DNA of 54,168 nucleotides from Bacteroides sp. Its GTDB lineage: Bacteria > Bacteroidota > Bacteroidia > Bacteroidales > Bacteroidaceae. Below, one piece after another: positions 53,388 through 54,168 of this stretch; within the stretch, counting starts at the first letter, position 1, and each line of letters opens with the position of its first letter. The position numbers were made by a program, and so were the translations under genes. Under the pieces are notes generated by a model that made no database searches, was not told the DNA's origin, and saw only the letters and a list, made by a program, of their open reading frames with translations. Location of the stretch: NCBI RefSeq assembly GCF_030151085.1, contig NZ_JASLER010000023.1:1-54168 (forward strand), read 5' to 3'.

Positions 53388-53557
53388 GAAAGCCTTTATC
53401 AAAATTCCAAATGACATGCATCGTGCTGCTTTGGGCAGCACTTTGCTACATTGTATTGACATCTGTCGAACGATTTGACGGTCCAATGATATCAATGCTT
53501 GTCATTTCGGCAGCATTAGTGTTTATTCCCGTCATAAAGTCTCTCAGAAGAGATTAA
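53384..53557 (+). CDS. Small two-helix membrane protein overlapping maeB
   Basis: A 57-aa frame (MRKPLSKFQMTCIVLLWAAL at the start, ending SLRRD) whose ATG overlaps the maeB stop by four bases (53384-53387). Two hydrophobic helices (about residues 10-26 and 36-51) are flanked by positive ends, predicting both termini in the cytoplasm. The terminator at 53582-53615 follows directly, so it belongs to the maeB transcript. I do not recognise the family. Coupled translation and good helix spacing argue for a real gene; no homologue was checked. Confidence 0.65.
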   Translation: MRKPLSKFQMTCIVLLWAALCYIVLTSVERFDGPMISMLVISAALVFIPVIKSLRRD

Positions 53558-53581
53558 ATATTATCTTTTTATTCCTTTTTG

Positions 53582-53615
53582 CGGTATAAAACAATAAAAA
53601 TGTTGTTTTATACCG
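53582..53615. terminator. Terminator after maeB and the small membrane gene
   Basis: A perfect 13-bp stem (CGGTATAAAACAA at 53582-53594, complement at 53603-53615) with an 8-base loop and a T-rich tail. Confidence 0.85.
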
Positions 53616-53633
53616 TATTTTCTTTATAAATTG

Positions 53634-53664
53634 TTTGTTTGTATCATTTTTATGTTTACTTTTG
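53634..53664 (+). promoter_or_regulatory. Promoter of gdhA with both Bacteroidetes boxes
   Basis: TTTG at 53634-53637 and TACTTTTG at 53657-53664 are separated by 19 bases, the ideal TTTG-N19-TAnnTTTG. The start near 53668 leaves a leader of about 91 nt. This is the best consensus promoter in the window, as expected of an abundant housekeeping gene. Confidence 0.8.
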
Positions 53665-53758
53665 CAACCGCAACGAGAGAGAAAGGTGATAAGGTATCAC
53701 ACTACCGCATTACCGCTTTATGACATTGAATACAGTAACCAATAAAAGTAATAAGATT

Positions 53759-54168
53759 ATGAATGCAGCTAAGGTATTAGAAGATTTGAAAAGACGGTTC
53801 CCCAACGAACCGGAGTATCATCAAGCAGTAGAAGAAGTACTTTCTACGATTGAAGAAGAGTACAACAAGCATCCGGAGTTTGACAAAGCTAATCTGATTG
53901 AACGTCTTTGCATCCCCGATCGCGTTTACCAATTCCGTGTTACTTGGGTGGATGACAAAGGTAATGTACAAACCAACATGGGTTACCGCGTACAACACAA
54001 CAACGCTATTGGCCCGTACAAAGGTGGTATCCGTTTTCACGCTTCTGTAAACTTAGGTATTTTGAAGTTCCTTGCTTTTGAGCAAACTTTCAAAAACTCA
54101 CTGACTACTCTACCTATGGGTGGTGGTAAAGGTGGTGCAGACTTCTCTCCGCGTGGCAAATCAAATGC
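53759..54168 (+). CDS. gdhA: NADP-type glutamate dehydrogenase (partial, N-terminus)
   Basis: Makes glutamate from 2-oxoglutarate and ammonia; the main ammonia-assimilating route in Bacteroides. The first 136 residues are present, cut by the window end. Recognisable blocks: NLIERLCIPDRVYQFRVTWVDDKG, RVQHNNAIGPYKGGIRFH with the substrate-binding lysine, and TLPMGGGKGGADFSPRG with the catalytic-region glycine-lysine motif. The sequence is that of the hexameric roughly 450-aa GdhA class. Start at 53759, preceded by a long leader and a near-perfect promoter. Confidence 0.95.
   Translation, partial: MNAAKVLEDLKRRFPNEPEYHQAVEEVLSTIEEEYNKHPEFDKANLIERLCIPDRVYQFRVTWVDDKGNVQTNMGYRVQHNNAIGPYKGGIRFHASVNLGILKFLAFEQTFKNSLTTLPMGGGKGGADFSPRGKSN

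Noticed and set aside
1..54168. Insertion sequences, integrases or phage genes
   Set aside because: No transposase, recombinase or structural phage motif was recognised on either strand; repeats are confined to short intergenic arrays.

Overview
The window reads as chromosome of a xylan-degrading gut Bacteroides or a close relative. The reasons are many TAnnTTTG -7 promoter boxes (the Bacteroidetes primary-sigma signature), two SusC/SusD pairs, two hybrid two-component systems (HTCS), lipoprotein-rich glycoside hydrolases, and housekeeping genes typical of Bacteroidales (HhH-type TIGR02757 protein, LruC-domain lipoprotein, two-domain malic enzyme, NADP-type glutamate dehydrogenase). No rRNA, tRNA, CRISPR array, insertion sequence or phage gene was seen.

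Layout. 1-620 holds the 5' part of msrA (minus). 894-12665 is a xylan locus on the plus strand: SGNH acetylesterase, GPH sugar symporter, GH10 xylanase, cytoplasmic GH43, GH67 alpha-glucuronidase, then HTCS-1. 12733-21724 is a minus-strand operon (NHL/TIG lipoprotein, SusC, SusD, DUF1735/DUF4361 lipoprotein, GH43), preceded at 22606-26532 by HTCS-2. A divergent GH43 follows at 26741-28201. 28304-33333 is a second SusD/SusC pair and 33779-36268 a GH115 alpha-glucuronidase, both minus. From 36563 the content is mostly household: YtxH protein, HxlR regulator with a divergent DJ-1/PfpI protein, nitrilase plus TIGR02757, LruC lipoprotein, AraC-GyrI regulator, DUF3795, cold-shock protein, GNAT, DUF3829, EamA transporter, amidase, metY, GH20, maeB with a small overlapping membrane gene, and the start of gdhA.

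How it works together. Surface and periplasmic enzymes (GH10, the GH43s, GH115, GH67, acetylesterase) would strip acetyl, glucuronyl and arabinosyl groups from xylan and cut the backbone. SusC/D pairs import oligosaccharides through the outer membrane, the GPH symporter moves small products inward, and cytoplasmic GH43 finishes them to pentoses. HTCS-1 and HTCS-2 would sense the oligosaccharides.

Main discovery. Three separate promoters (xylan operon, second SusC/D pair, GH115) each carry four copies of an ATGTAACRT-like site at an exact 21-bp period, with the proximal copy ending 32-33 bp before the -7 box. The NHL-SusC operon has the same geometry with a different 21-bp unit. I read these as operator arrays of two HTCS regulators, which would define two interleaved regulons. 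Apart from these, the 880-bp gap at 21725-22605 holds three further arrays of 22-bp repeats with unrelated sequences, and another 22-bp pair lies at 6376-6419; their role is unknown. All functions are inferred from sequence recognition; no alignment or database search was run.
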